Part shown: in pieces, positions 1-8,443 of the stretch | Position numbering within the stretch: position 1 is the first letter of the stretch | Layout of the letters: each line of letters opens with the position of its first letter | Origin: Prochlorococcus marinus str. MIT 9215 | GTDB taxonomy: Bacteria > Cyanobacteriota > Cyanobacteriia > PCC-6307 > Cyanobiaceae | Length of the DNA stretch: 64,000 bases | Reading direction: 5' to 3' | NCBI RefSeq assembly: GCF_000018065.1 | Contig: NC_009840.1 | Location: 62,001 to 126,000 of the forward strand | Program-made: the position numbers and the translations under genes | The notes under the pieces: generated by a model | What the model was told of the DNA's origin: nothing | Database searches by the model: none | The model's input: only the letters and a program-made list of their open reading frames with translations

Positions 1-246
1 TTGATCACTGCTAGCCTGGCCATCAGTTATTACAATTTCTGATGATCTTGATGCTTTAGCAGCTGAACTGACGGGGAAAACTGGAAATGGAAGATTGCCT
101 CTTGATGCGTATGCTAATGCAGATCTATTTTTGTCGGCATCGACTATGCAAACTTGTTTACCTTCAGAGTGCCAAACACTAGCAAGGTGAATACTTGTGC
201 AGGTCTTAGCCACACCCCCTTTTTGTCCGCAAACGGTAATGAACAA
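1..246 (-). CDS. ParA-family ATPase, N-terminal part (cut by window edge)
   Basis: Reading leftward from a TTG at 246 gives 82 uninterrupted codons to the window edge. Residues 9-15 read KGGVAKT, the deviant Walker A of ParA/MinD-type ATPases, with the usual preceding strand (FITVCGQ) and a VDAD motif at 35-38, where ParA proteins contact ADP and the partner monomer. Members use ATP-dependent dimerisation to position chromosomes, plasmids or protein complexes. A CxxT follows the P-loop and VITDGQ at 72-77 lies where Walker B is expected. An AGGAG sequence lies about 16 bases upstream of the TTG, a long spacing, but no better start is in frame. The C-terminal part is not visible, so its cargo cannot be told. 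Confidence 0.85.
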   Translation of the reverse strand, partial: MFITVCGQKGGVAKTCTSIHLASVWHSEGKQVCIVDADKNRSALAYASRGNLPFPVFPVSSAAKASRSSEIVITDGQASSDQ

Positions 247-396
247 TTTTTTATTTTTATTTCTCCTACTTTGGAGAATAATTTCTTAATGTCAAGAGTA
301 ATTGATTTTTAATGCTTTAAAACTTATTTTTTGAAATATTTTAAAGAGGTTAATATTTTTAGATAACCTTATAAAGTTACTTATTTAAATAGGCTA

Positions 397-1359
397 GTGA
401 AGAAAAGAATTGGATTAGGTACTTGGTCTTGGGGTAATAAGCTTTTTTGGGATTACCAATCTACAAATGACAATGATTTACGTGAGACATATGATGAAGC
501 GTTACGAAGAGGTTTTGATCTAATTGATACTGCAGATTCATATGGAACTGGGAATCTTCAGGGTAGAAGTGAATTATTGATAGGCAAATTTTTACTAAAT
601 ACTTCTTCAGCAAAGAAAAAAAGAATCCAAGTAGCAACCAAACTCGCGCCTTATCCTTGGAGAATCGGTGACAGAGGTTTTAATAAACCTTTTTTTAAAA
701 GTTTAGAGAGACTTAATAAAAAATTAGATATAGTTCAATTACATTGGTCAACTGCAAAATATAATCCTTGGCAGGAATTAGACCTGTTGAATAATCTTTG
801 CGATTTAAAAGATCAAGGCTTTGATTTTCAAATTGGCTTATCAAATATTGGTCCTCGAAGGTTAAAAAAATTAATTAATTTTTTGGTAAAAAGAGATCAA
901 AGGTTAAAAAGCGTTCAGATACAATTTTCCTTACTTGCGCCTGATTTAAACAAACAATATAAGGTCAAAAAAATTTGCGAAGAAAATAATATTGAATTCT
1001 TGGCTTATAGTCCTTTGTCCTTTGGAATACTTTGTATTGATCCAGATAAAGAAGAAAATAAAGAAAAAAGTTTTATTCGTAATGCGTTATTTGAAAGCTA
1101 TAAGAAACCAACATATGAATTACGGAGGTGTCTAAAAAGGATTGCGAATCAAAGATCAGTTTCCCAAGCTCAAGTAGCAATTAATTGGTGTTGTTATCAA
1201 GGAGCTATTCCAATAGTTGGAATGCGAAAAAAATCTCAAGTTATAGATGTATCGAATATATTCAAGTGGGATTTAAATAAAAATGAATTTATAGCACTTC
1301 AGGAAGTTTCAAAAAATTGTTTAAAAAAAATGCCTAAAAATCCTTTTTCGAGTATTTAA
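397..1359 (+). CDS. Aldo/keto reductase family oxidoreductase
   Basis: 320 residues from a GTG start, the normal size for a TIM-barrel aldo/keto reductase that reduces carbonyls with NADPH. The full catalytic tetrad is visible: Asp44 and Tyr49 in DTADSYG, Lys82 in ATK, and His116 in QLHWS. The segment near residue 271 (IPIVGMRKKSQV) is the usual cofactor-phosphate-binding part near the C-terminus. The substrate cannot be inferred. It is divergent from the ParA-type gene and followed by a small ORF and the tmRNA on the other strand. In picocyanobacteria such proteins are often annotated only as general oxidoreductases. Confidence 0.9.
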   Translation: MKKRIGLGTWSWGNKLFWDYQSTNDNDLRETYDEALRRGFDLIDTADSYGTGNLQGRSELLIGKFLLNTSSAKKKRIQVATKLAPYPWRIGDRGFNKPFFKSLERLNKKLDIVQLHWSTAKYNPWQELDLLNNLCDLKDQGFDFQIGLSNIGPRRLKKLINFLVKRDQRLKSVQIQFSLLAPDLNKQYKVKKICEENNIEFLAYSPLSFGILCIDPDKEENKEKSFIRNALFESYKKPTYELRRCLKRIANQRSVSQAQVAINWCCYQGAIPIVGMRKKSQVIDVSNIFKWDLNKNEFIALQEVSKNCLKKMPKNPFSSI

Positions 1360-1367
1360 TATAATTT

Positions 1368-1505
1368 TTAAGTAGATATTTTTTTATTTTTTTTTATTTG
1401 ACAACTACTATTCCATAGTTCAGTAGGAAATTTTTCTCCAGTGAATCTAATAACTTTAGGTTTGAGATTTATTATTAAGTCGTTTAGATTTTTATTAGAT
1501 TCCAT
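1368..1505 (-). CDS. Small hypothetical protein, 45 residues
   Basis: An ATG at 1505 opens a 45-residue frame ending with TAA at 1368. The protein begins MESNKNLNDLI and is polar, with a Lys-rich tail and no predicted membrane segment. A central stretch RFTGEKFPTELWN has the balanced composition of a folded peptide rather than random AT-rich translation. It lies downstream of the tmRNA on the same strand and converges with the aldo/keto reductase, eight bases away. No good ribosome binding site is seen, which is common in this genome. I do not recognise a family. Confidence 0.45.
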   Translation of the reverse strand: MESNKNLNDLIINLKPKVIRFTGEKFPTELWNSSCQIKKNKKIST

Positions 1506-1657
1506 TATAGAAGACTGGAGTTTTTAATAAGTTAAATGAATTTAAAACTTATCTTCTCAGTATTTATACTTATAAAATTAAAAAAAATCTTTTTAATACA
1601 GGCAATTGCAGCAATATTTACACGCTAATAAATAATCTATTACAACTTTTTAGTTGT

Positions 1658-1684
1658 AAAAAAAGTGGAGTCCTTCCAGACTCC
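1658..1684 (-). terminator. Rho-independent terminator of ssrA
   Basis: On the minus strand, GGAGTC and GACTCC form a 6-bp G+C-rich stem around a six-base loop. A run of seven T residues follows (plus-strand A tract 1658-1664) directly after the tmRNA coding piece. A second hairpin (ACAACT/AGTTGT) lies just beyond, at 1642-1657. Confidence 0.75.
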
Positions 1685-1930
1685 TCGTATCATTTGGTTG
1701 ATAAGGCTGATATAACCCCATCTCCGTTAGGATCAAGCAGCAACTGGTGCGGCCTGACGGGAGAAACTAACGATTTTGTTAGCATTTGTGTTTTTGCTCT
1801 AACCGAGCCGGCTTCAGTCACCTTCCTTATGCCCCGTCGAAACCATTACAACCCCAAATAGTGGAGTTGAGCGGAATCGAACCGCTGTCCGAAACATCGG
1901 TTGAGATCACCTAGTCCAATTGGACATTTA
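1662..1930 (-). ncRNA. ssrA: tmRNA, circularly permuted two-piece form
   Basis: Read on the minus strand, the acceptor half comes first: T-arm TTCGGACAGCGGTTCGATTC, then CAACTCC and the discriminator A at 1862. After only six bases (1861-1856) the coding half starts with GGGGTTG at 1855, then the conserved TGGTTTCGACGGGG. GGGGTTG pairs fully with CAACTCC with one G-U, forming the acceptor stem between the two pieces. The tag frame runs 1783-1733 and encodes ANKIVSFSRQAAPVAA plus stop, close to the known marine picocyanobacterial tag. tmRNA with SmpB rescues stalled ribosomes and tags the nascent chain for proteolysis. The outer ends (about 1930 and 1662) are approximate; CCA is not encoded. 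Confidence 0.95.
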
Positions 1931-1984
1931 TATTCTGACAGGCAAAATGAGTATTGAATAGTTTTTTATAAAGTTTTATCGTAT

Positions 1985-3109
1985 ATGAATGTAGTTGCAT
2001 CAGCTCCAGAGGGACTAGAGAAATCTTTAGCTGAAGAAATTTCAAATTTAGGTGGCTTTAACATTAATACTTATAAAAGATTTATAAATTTTGAATGTGA
2101 TATTGAAACTTTTTATAGAGTACATTTCTATTCAAGATTAGCTTTTCGTTTTTATAGAGAAATTGCAACTTTTAGTTGCTATGACAAGCAATCTTTATAT
2201 GAGGGCGTTAGAGATTCATTTGATTGGTTGAATTGGTTGCACTTTGAAAAAACTTTTAATGTTAAGGTAACTGGAAGAACATCTTCTTTAAGTCATACTC
2301 ACTTTACTGCGCTTGAAGTAAAAAATTCTATAACTGATTTGCAACAGGCAGTTTGGAATAAAAGATCTAACATTTCTTTAGATAACCCTGATTTTATAAT
2401 TCATCTTCATCTAAATAATAATAAAGCAATTATCAGTCTTCAAAGTAGTTTAGAAAGTTTACACAAACGAGGCTATAGACCCGCAGTTGGAAATGCTCCA
2501 TTAAAAGAAAATTTAGCTTCTGGATTGATAAATATGACTAAATGGAATGGTAAAGTACCGTTAATTGATTTTATGTGCGGTTCAGGAACTTTTTTAATTG
2601 AGGCAGTAAATCAAATTCTTGAAGTCCCTATAAATATTGATCAAGTATATCTTTTTGAGAATTGGTTGGACTTTAGAAAAGATATTTACCTTAGTGAAAA
2701 AAATAAGGCAAAATATAAAATCATAAATTATGAAAAATTACCCACAATAATAGGTTGTGAAATTAATAAAAAGGTGTTTGAGCAGGCGAATATAAATATA
2801 TCATTGGCGGGACTCGAAAGTTATATTGAAATTATAAATAATGATTTTTTAGAACTCCAATTAAGTTGTAAACCTGGGATCATCATTTGTAATCCTCCAT
2901 ACGGCAAAAAATTGGGCGATCAAAATGAATTAATTTGTTTATATGAACAAATGGGAATCTTCCTAAAGAATAATTTTTCAGGTTGGGAATTTTGGCTGCT
3001 AAGTGGAAATCCAAAACTAACAAAATATTTGAAAATGAAATCTTCAGTGAAAATTCCTGTTAGTAATGGGGGGATAGATTGTAGATGGATACAGTATTTA
3101 ATTAGATAA
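1985..3109 (+). CDS. RlmL-like rRNA (guanine-N2) methyltransferase, THUMP domain
   Basis: 374 residues. The N-terminus (VVASAPEGLEKSLAEEI) is typical of the ferredoxin-like plus THUMP module of COG0116 proteins, related to the first half of E. coli RlmL. The C-terminal Rossmann methyltransferase has motif I around residues 195-202 (DFMCGSGT) and the catalytic NPPYG at 303-307, the signature of exocyclic-amine N-methylation of a base. The likely substrate is a guanine of 23S rRNA; the exact position is inferred from the family. The ATG at 1985 gives a full-length N-terminal module. It ends one base from the convergent holin-like gene. Confidence 0.85.
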   Translation: MNVVASAPEGLEKSLAEEISNLGGFNINTYKRFINFECDIETFYRVHFYSRLAFRFYREIATFSCYDKQSLYEGVRDSFDWLNWLHFEKTFNVKVTGRTSSLSHTHFTALEVKNSITDLQQAVWNKRSNISLDNPDFIIHLHLNNNKAIISLQSSLESLHKRGYRPAVGNAPLKENLASGLINMTKWNGKVPLIDFMCGSGTFLIEAVNQILEVPINIDQVYLFENWLDFRKDIYLSEKNKAKYKIINYEKLPTIIGCEINKKVFEQANINISLAGLESYIEIINNDFLELQLSCKPGIIICNPPYGKKLGDQNELICLYEQMGIFLKNNFSGWEFWLLSGNPKLTKYLKMKSSVKIPVSNGGIDCRWIQYLIR

Positions 3110-3110
3110 T

Positions 3111-3512
3111 TTATTTTTTGCCTAAAACGGCCCTTGTTGTTTTGCCTAAACCCTCTAATGTTTGAGGAAGATATGGTCCTTTGGCTAATTTCCCTCCAAG
3201 CTTCAAACTTAAGCCTGCAAGAAATAAATCGATAAATATTATTAGCAATAAATTATATTCAATATTCCAGTTATTATAATATTTTAGAAAAAGATAAAAA
3301 ATAATATGGATGCAAATTAGTACTAGTAAAAGTAATATGCTTCCAATTGCCAGAAATATTCCACCACTAATTAATCTTCTTTTTTCTCTATCGACTTCTT
3401 GAAGAGCTATCCTGACGTGCAAATCCATCACTGAACTTGCTATAGCAGAAATTCTTGAAGCTGTATTTGCAAAATTTTTATTTTTGGGTTTTTCCATATT
3501 ATTTTCTTCCAC
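3111..3512 (-). CDS. Phage-holin-family membrane protein (Holin-X/DUF1469-like)
   Basis: 133 residues with two hydrophobic segments at about 49-78 and 83-105, preceded by an amphipathic stretch LHVRIALQEVDREKRR and followed by a basic tail. This layout matches the putative actinobacterial Holin-X/DUF1469 family, widespread in cyanobacteria and of unknown function; the holin label does not imply a phage origin here. It overlaps the end of the upstream gene by 14 bases, so the two are probably translated together. Confidence 0.7.
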   Translation of the reverse strand: MEENNMEKPKNKNFANTASRISAIASSVMDLHVRIALQEVDREKRRLISGGIFLAIGSILLLLVLICIHIIFYLFLKYYNNWNIEYNLLLIIFIDLFLAGLSLKLGGKLAKGPYLPQTLEGLGKTTRAVLGKK

Positions 3513-3960
3513 TGTTTAAGAGAGTTCCTATTAATAAACCAATACCAGCTGCAATGGCGATAGATAATAGTGGCTTTTTTCTTATTGGAATTTCTATTTT
3601 TGGTCTAAGAGTTTTGTTTAGTTCTTCTAATAATTCTTCTAATTGACTTTCGATAGGTTCAATTTTTTCTGATATTTCCCAGTTGTTTTCTTTTATTGAA
3701 TCAATAAATTCAAATAGCTGGCGTTTTATTCCAATTGCTGAGGTTCCACTATGGCTAGCAATTACTTCAACTAAATCATCAATACTCCCTTTTGTGGCTT
3801 CAAGGGTTTGTTGTGCAATGTTGGGCCATTTTTCTTTTATTAATGGTATTAAACTGTCAATTTTTTCAAGTAACCATTTTTCTGAGATAACCTCTTTTTC
3901 ATGAAGGTTAGAGTTATCTTCTTTTTCTTCTACTTCTTTGGGAGGATGGTAAGTCTCCAT
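3499..3960 (-). CDS. Hypothetical protein with C-terminal glycine-rich membrane anchor (DUF883-like)
   Basis: 153 residues. The N-terminal 30 residues are acidic, the middle is helical and Lys/Glu-rich with heptad-like spacing (about 85-120), and the C-terminus (131-149) is a Gly-rich hydrophobic segment ending NSGRK. A helical body with a C-terminal glycine-zipper membrane segment resembles DUF883/ElaB-type proteins, but this is a layout resemblance, not a firm family call. The gene overlaps the downstream holin-like gene by 14 bases, which suggests that both proteins act on the same membrane. Confidence 0.6.
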   Translation of the reverse strand: METYHPPKEVEEKEDNSNLHEKEVISEKWLLEKIDSLIPLIKEKWPNIAQQTLEATKGSIDDLVEVIASHSGTSAIGIKRQLFEFIDSIKENNWEISEKIEPIESQLEELLEELNKTLRPKIEIPIRKKPLLSIAIAAGIGLLIGTLLNSGRK

Positions 3961-4130
3961 TATTTAATCTTATTTATTTTAAGATTAGACCCTATTTTCT
4001 TAATTTGGAACCCTTATCTAAAGATTTGTGCGATTTATATAAAATAAAAACATATAAAAGTTTATTTACATTTTATTTATCTACTCTGTTCTGCAAGAAG
4101 GTTTTGTTAAGCTATTACTGAATTTATTAA

Positions 4131-4286
4131 ATGAGTTTAAATTTCATCATGGATATTACATTTGCATCTTTAATTTTTGCATCTCGCACAATCCCTACTG
4201 ATTTTGGATTAGTAGCTGCAGCTATCGCTGGAGCTGGAAGTTTGCTATTTATTGCTTTAAGATTTGTTCCTGATGCAAGTAATTAA
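4131..4286 (+). CDS. Small single-span membrane protein, 51 residues
   Basis: An ATG at 4131 gives 51 codons, with an alternative ATG at 4149 giving 45. The protein has a strongly hydrophobic Gly/Ala-rich segment (residues 26-44, containing LVAAAIAGAGSLLFIALRF) and a short polar tail. Composition and size match small subunits of photosynthetic or NDH complexes, but I cannot match it to a named subunit. It lies between the divergent DUF883-like gene and the LigD-PE-like gene. The clean codon pattern and membrane helix argue that it is real. Confidence 0.6.
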   Translation: MSLNFIMDITFASLIFASRTIPTDFGLVAAAIAGAGSLLFIALRFVPDASN

Positions 4287-4368
4287 ATAACAGGAATCAT
4301 CTTTAAGAAAATATATCTTTTCCAAACTTTGATTTGAAAATAGATTCGATTTATTTTTCAACTAGATA

Positions 4369-4731
4369 ATGAATAAATGGGTTTTGCTTGAACACAAAGT
4401 TTATTCTGTTAACTCTTTTGATATTCATTATGATTTTCTTGTTGAAAATGGCATAGATTGTTTAACTTGGAAATTTTTAAAAATACCTTTATTAAATCAA
4501 GCTTCTATAGAAATTTCTAAGCAGTCAAATCATAGACTTGTATGGCTATCCAGGATAGAACATGAACTTTCTGATAACAGAGGGTTTGTAAAAAGAATTG
4601 ATCATGGGATATTTAAAAACGTTTCTTTTAAATTAGGATCTGAACATTATAGATTCATTTTGGATGGTAAACTTCTTTATGGTTTGTTTGAAATATCAGG
4701 TAATTCTTGTAGATTGAGCAAAAATTATTAA
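4369..4731 (+). CDS. Stand-alone protein resembling the LigD 3-prime-phosphoesterase domain
   Basis: 120 residues. The start WVLLEHKVYS, then HYDFLVENG, a Trp (TWKF), HRLVWLSRIEHELS and RGFVKRIDHGIF follow the order of conserved segments in the LigD N-terminal (3-prime-phosphoesterase, PF13298) domain: EH, HYDF, W, then E/G-rich segments before a D-x-G turn. In LigD this domain trims 3-prime ends during non-homologous end joining. No ligase or primase domain is attached here, and no Ku gene is in the window. The call rests on motif order only; activity is unknown. It sits just upstream of smc on the same strand. Confidence 0.5.
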   Translation: MNKWVLLEHKVYSVNSFDIHYDFLVENGIDCLTWKFLKIPLLNQASIEISKQSNHRLVWLSRIEHELSDNRGFVKRIDHGIFKNVSFKLGSEHYRFILDGKLLYGLFEISGNSCRLSKNY

Positions 4732-4807
4732 TATTCATTTATAAATAAACGTAATATTTCTATTGAGAATTTTTGCAAGTTAGTTATTGTTATTTAGCTA
4801 TTGAGAC

Positions 4808-7800
4808 TTGAGATTGGTACATATCAATCAGGTCGAGTTTGAAAATTTTAAATCTTTTGGGGGAAATGTGAAAATTCCTCTAGAAGAGGGTTTTACTGTG
4901 GTTACGGGTCCTAACGGTTCTGGAAAAAGTAATATTTTAGATGGAATTTTGTTCTGTTTAGGTCTAGCTAATAGTAGAGGGATGAGGGCTGAAAGATTAC
5001 CAGATCTAATAAATAACTCCAAAGTTAAAGAGGGTAAGTCATCAGAAACATCTGTATCGGTAAAATTTAATATTCAAGATTGGTCTCCCAGAGAGGACCT
5101 TCCGCCTTTGGAACTAGAAGAAGAAGAAATTGCCCTTAATAAAGGTCAAAAAGAATGGGTAGTTTCTAGAAAATTAAGGCTTATGCCAGGTGGCTCTTAT
5201 GCTTCTACTTATACTTCTGATGGAAAACAATGTACATTGCAACAAATACAGAGAATATTAAGAGATATTAGTGTTGATCCTGAGGGCAGCAATGTTGTTA
5301 TGCAAGGTGATGTAACAAGAATAGTATCAATGAATAATAAGGAAAGAAGAAATCTTATTGATGAATTAGCAGGAGTCGCACTTTTTGATACAAGAATAGA
5401 ACAAACTAATGCAAAATTAAATGACGTTTTCGAAAGACAAGAAAGATGTGAGATTTTAGAAAACGAATTGCAATCTAGTAAGAATAAGCTTGAAAAAGAA
5501 TGTGAAAAAGCAAAGCTATATAAAAAGTTAAAGGCAACACTATTGCAAATAACGGAATTAGAGAAAGTTCTTATTTTTGATAAACAAGTTAAGCATGTTG
5601 AATCTATAGAAAAAAAAGAAAGTGAAATTGAAAAAAATAAAATATTATTTAATAACCAAAAAGAATCTATTAGCAAAGAAATATCAGTCTTAGAAGATGC
5701 TTTGAAAATACTGGTTGATGAGCTTAAGGAGAAAGGAGAGGATAAATTGATAAAAGTCAATTCTGATATTGGAAGTATTAATTCTAGCTTGAGAGAACTT
5801 GATAGGATATCAAGTCTTAATAGAGAAGAAGGTATTAAATTACAAAAGCAGAGAGATGAAATTGCAATTTCTAAGAGGAATATCGAATCAGAAAAGAATA
5901 GACAAGAAAATTTCGATGAAAATTTTTTAAATCAATTGAACTTGCAAATTGATGATCTCACTTTAAAACACAAATTATCCAGACAAAAACTTTCTGATGC
6001 GGCTGGAGAATCTGGAGAATTCTCAAAACAAAGTATCAAATTAAATGCAGAGCTTGAAAGTATAAAAAATCAAATTAATCCTTTAGAAATAAAAAAAAGG
6101 AAAATTGAAGAAGAAACTATCCAAAATAATATTCAAAAAGATGAGATATTATCTCAGATTGACTCCTTAGACTTAGAAAAGCAGAAACTTTTTGAGGGAA
6201 ATCAAAGAATAAAAGAGATATCCGACACAAAGAATAAAAACTTGGCAAGTAATAGCACAGAAATTAATTCTTTAAAAAATGCAATTGATTTATTAATTAA
6301 AACTAAATCAAGGCTAAATAACGAGCAATTAAGGCTTGAAAAGGATTTATCTAGATTCGAAAGCAGGAAGGAAGCTTTAAATGAATCTAGAGGTTCATAT
6401 GCTCTCAGAATTCTTTTAGAAGCAGGGTTAGAGGGAATACATGGTTATGTAGCTCAACTTGGAGAGGTTAGTGAGAAAAATAGATATGCATTAGAAATTG
6501 CTGCTGGAAATAGATTAGGACAAATTGTTGTTGATAATGATCATATTGCTGCTAAAGCAATTGAAATCCTTAAAAAGAAGAAAGCGGGAAGATTAACTTT
6601 CTTACCTTTAAATAGAATTAAAAGTCAAAAAAAGAATTATGCAATTTCAAGATTTGAAAATAACAGGGAGAATGGATTTATTGATAAAGCTATTAATCTA
6701 ATCACTTTTGATGAAGTCTATTCAGATGTTTTTCGATATGTTTTTGGAGATACGTTGGTTTTTTCAGATTTATCCTCAGCTAGGTTATCTACACAAAAAA
6801 AAAGGTTGGTTACCTTAAGTGGTGAATTATTAGAAGCAAGTGGTGCTATTACAGGGGGCAGTAAGTTAAATAAAGATTTGGCTTATAGGTTTGGAATTAA
6901 CAATGATATTGATGATTCCAGTCCTATAAAAGAAAGATTATTAGTTATCGAAGAAGCTTTAAAAGAGTCAAATAATGATTTGATAATAAAAAATAATAGA
7001 CTCAGTAAATTAAATTCTAACCGCAGTCTAATAATTGAGGATTGTGCCTCATTTAATAAAGAAATTGAAGTAAATCAAGATTCTCTTAAGGCTGTCTCGC
7101 ATAGAATTGAGGATTGTAAATCAAGACTAAATAAACTTGATACTGCTAATAATTTATTAGTTAACGAATTAGATCATTTAAAAAATGAATTGAAGCCTTA
7201 TCATGATAGGTTTGATGAATTACAAACCATTCAAAAGACTAATTATGAAAAAAATCAAAAATCGTCATTAATAGCTTTTAATAACGATTTTAATAATCTT
7301 GATAAAAAACTTGAATTACTTATTAAAGAGAGAGATACATTAATAGATAAAAAGAATCAATTTGCTTTAAATAAAGAGCGTATCAATAATTCATTAAAAA
7401 TTAATTTATTACAAGAAAAAAACTTGCAGGAATCTATTAAAAATCTCGCAATTGCTCATAGTGAATGGATAGAAAAAAGAGATAAATTTAAGAAAGAGCT
7501 TTTAGCTCTCGATAATAAAAAAAATTCTCTAGAGAAGGATTTAGGGTTATTGAGAAGGAAAAGAGATGAATTAAACGCTTCAATTTCAAATAAAAGGCAA
7601 GAATATAATAACTATCTGTTGAAGCTTGAATATCTTGAAAGGGATACGCATTCTCTTAAAGAAGAGATGAGGAGCGAGAAAATTAAATTAGAAAATTATA
7701 AAAAAGATCTACCTAATCCTTCCCCTGAGTTTGGAGAATATGAAGGGAAGAGTCTTGAATCTTTGCAATCAGAAATTTCAATCATAAATGCAAAACTACA

Positions 7801-8398
7801 AAGCTTAGAACCTGTTAATATGTTGGCTCTTGATGAACTAGAAGAATTAGTTGAGAGATTAAATGGTTTGCGAGAAAAATTAGAAATTCTATCCAATGAA
7901 AGATCTGAATTATTGCTGAGAATAGAAACTGTATCTACGATGCGTCAGGAGGCTTTTATGCAAGCATTCACAGAAGTGGATAAACATTTTAAAGAAATAT
8001 TTGCAAATTTATCTGATGGAGATGGATTTCTTCAACTTGAAAATCCTAATTCTCCTTTAGAAGGAGGATTAACTTTAGTGGCTCATCCTAAGGGGAAAAA
8101 TGTCAGAAGATTAGCCTCTATGTCAGGTGGTGAAAAATCGTTAACTGCTTTAAGTTTTTTATTTGCTTTGCAAAAGTATCAACCTTCACCTTTTTATGCA
8201 TTAGATGAGGTTGATAGTTTCTTAGATGGTATAAATGTTGAAAGATTGTCAAAATTAATATCTAATCAGTCATCAAATGCTCAATTTATAGTTGTAAGTC
8301 ATAGAAGGCCTATGATTAGTGCATCTGAACGAACAATTGGGGTTGCGCAAGCAAGAGGTGCTAATACTCAAGTTCTTGGGTTACCAAATGCTGCATAA
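4808..8398 (+). CDS. smc: Chromosome segregation protein SMC
   Basis: 1196 residues, full length for bacterial SMC. The N-terminal ATPase half has Walker A GPNGSGKSN at 34-42. Two long Glu/Lys-rich coiled coils flank a hinge at about 520-690 containing GYVAQLGEV and ITGGSKL. The C-terminal half carries the ABC signature SGGEK at about 1106-1110 and Walker B LDEVD at about 1132-1136. SMC with ScpA/ScpB extrudes DNA loops to compact and segregate the chromosome; no scp gene is in the window. The start is TTG at 4808 (MRLVHINQ); a second TTG two codons later would give MVHINQ. Confidence 0.97.
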   Translation: MRLVHINQVEFENFKSFGGNVKIPLEEGFTVVTGPNGSGKSNILDGILFCLGLANSRGMRAERLPDLINNSKVKEGKSSETSVSVKFNIQDWSPREDLPPLELEEEEIALNKGQKEWVVSRKLRLMPGGSYASTYTSDGKQCTLQQIQRILRDISVDPEGSNVVMQGDVTRIVSMNNKERRNLIDELAGVALFDTRIEQTNAKLNDVFERQERCEILENELQSSKNKLEKECEKAKLYKKLKATLLQITELEKVLIFDKQVKHVESIEKKESEIEKNKILFNNQKESISKEISVLEDALKILVDELKEKGEDKLIKVNSDIGSINSSLRELDRISSLNREEGIKLQKQRDEIAISKRNIESEKNRQENFDENFLNQLNLQIDDLTLKHKLSRQKLSDAAGESGEFSKQSIKLNAELESIKNQINPLEIKKRKIEEETIQNNIQKDEILSQIDSLDLEKQKLFEGNQRIKEISDTKNKNLASNSTEINSLKNAIDLLIKTKSRLNNEQLRLEKDLSRFESRKEALNESRGSYALRILLEAGLEGIHGYVAQLGEVSEKNRYALEIAAGNRLGQIVVDNDHIAAKAIEILKKKKAGRLTFLPLNRIKSQKKNYAISRFENNRENGFIDKAINLITFDEVYSDVFRYVFGDTLVFSDLSSARLSTQKKRLVTLSGELLEASGAITGGSKLNKDLAYRFGINNDIDDSSPIKERLLVIEEALKESNNDLIIKNNRLSKLNSNRSLIIEDCASFNKEIEVNQDSLKAVSHRIEDCKSRLNKLDTANNLLVNELDHLKNELKPYHDRFDELQTIQKTNYEKNQKSSLIAFNNDFNNLDKKLELLIKERDTLIDKKNQFALNKERINNSLKINLLQEKNLQESIKNLAIAHSEWIEKRDKFKKELLALDNKKNSLEKDLGLLRRKRDELNASISNKRQEYNNYLLKLEYLERDTHSLKEEMRSEKIKLENYKKDLPNPSPEFGEYEGKSLESLQSEISIINAKLQSLEPVNMLALDELEELVERLNGLREKLEILSNERSELLLRIETVSTMRQEAFMQAFTEVDKHFKEIFANLSDGDGFLQLENPNSPLEGGLTLVAHPKGKNVRRLASMSGGEKSLTALSFLFALQKYQPSPFYALDEVDSFLDGINVERLSKLISNQSSNAQFIVVSHRRPMISASERTIGVAQARGANTQVLGLPNAA

Positions 8399-8443
8399 AC
8401 ACACTTTTTTAAATTTATACGTCAGAATGATATAAAGGTATTT

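Noticed and set aside
1642-1657. ACAACT/AGTTGT hairpin near ssrA as an extra terminator
   Set aside because: No T tract follows it on the minus strand; it lies beyond the main terminator and is noted only as a possible RNA stem.
3111-3960. Phage origin of the holin-family gene
   Set aside because: No other phage genes, no attachment site and normal host-like composition; the family is common in cyanobacterial chromosomes.
5209-5760. 183-residue minus-strand frame inside smc
   Set aside because: Ser/Phe/Leu-rich shadow of the coiled-coil coding strand with no family match.
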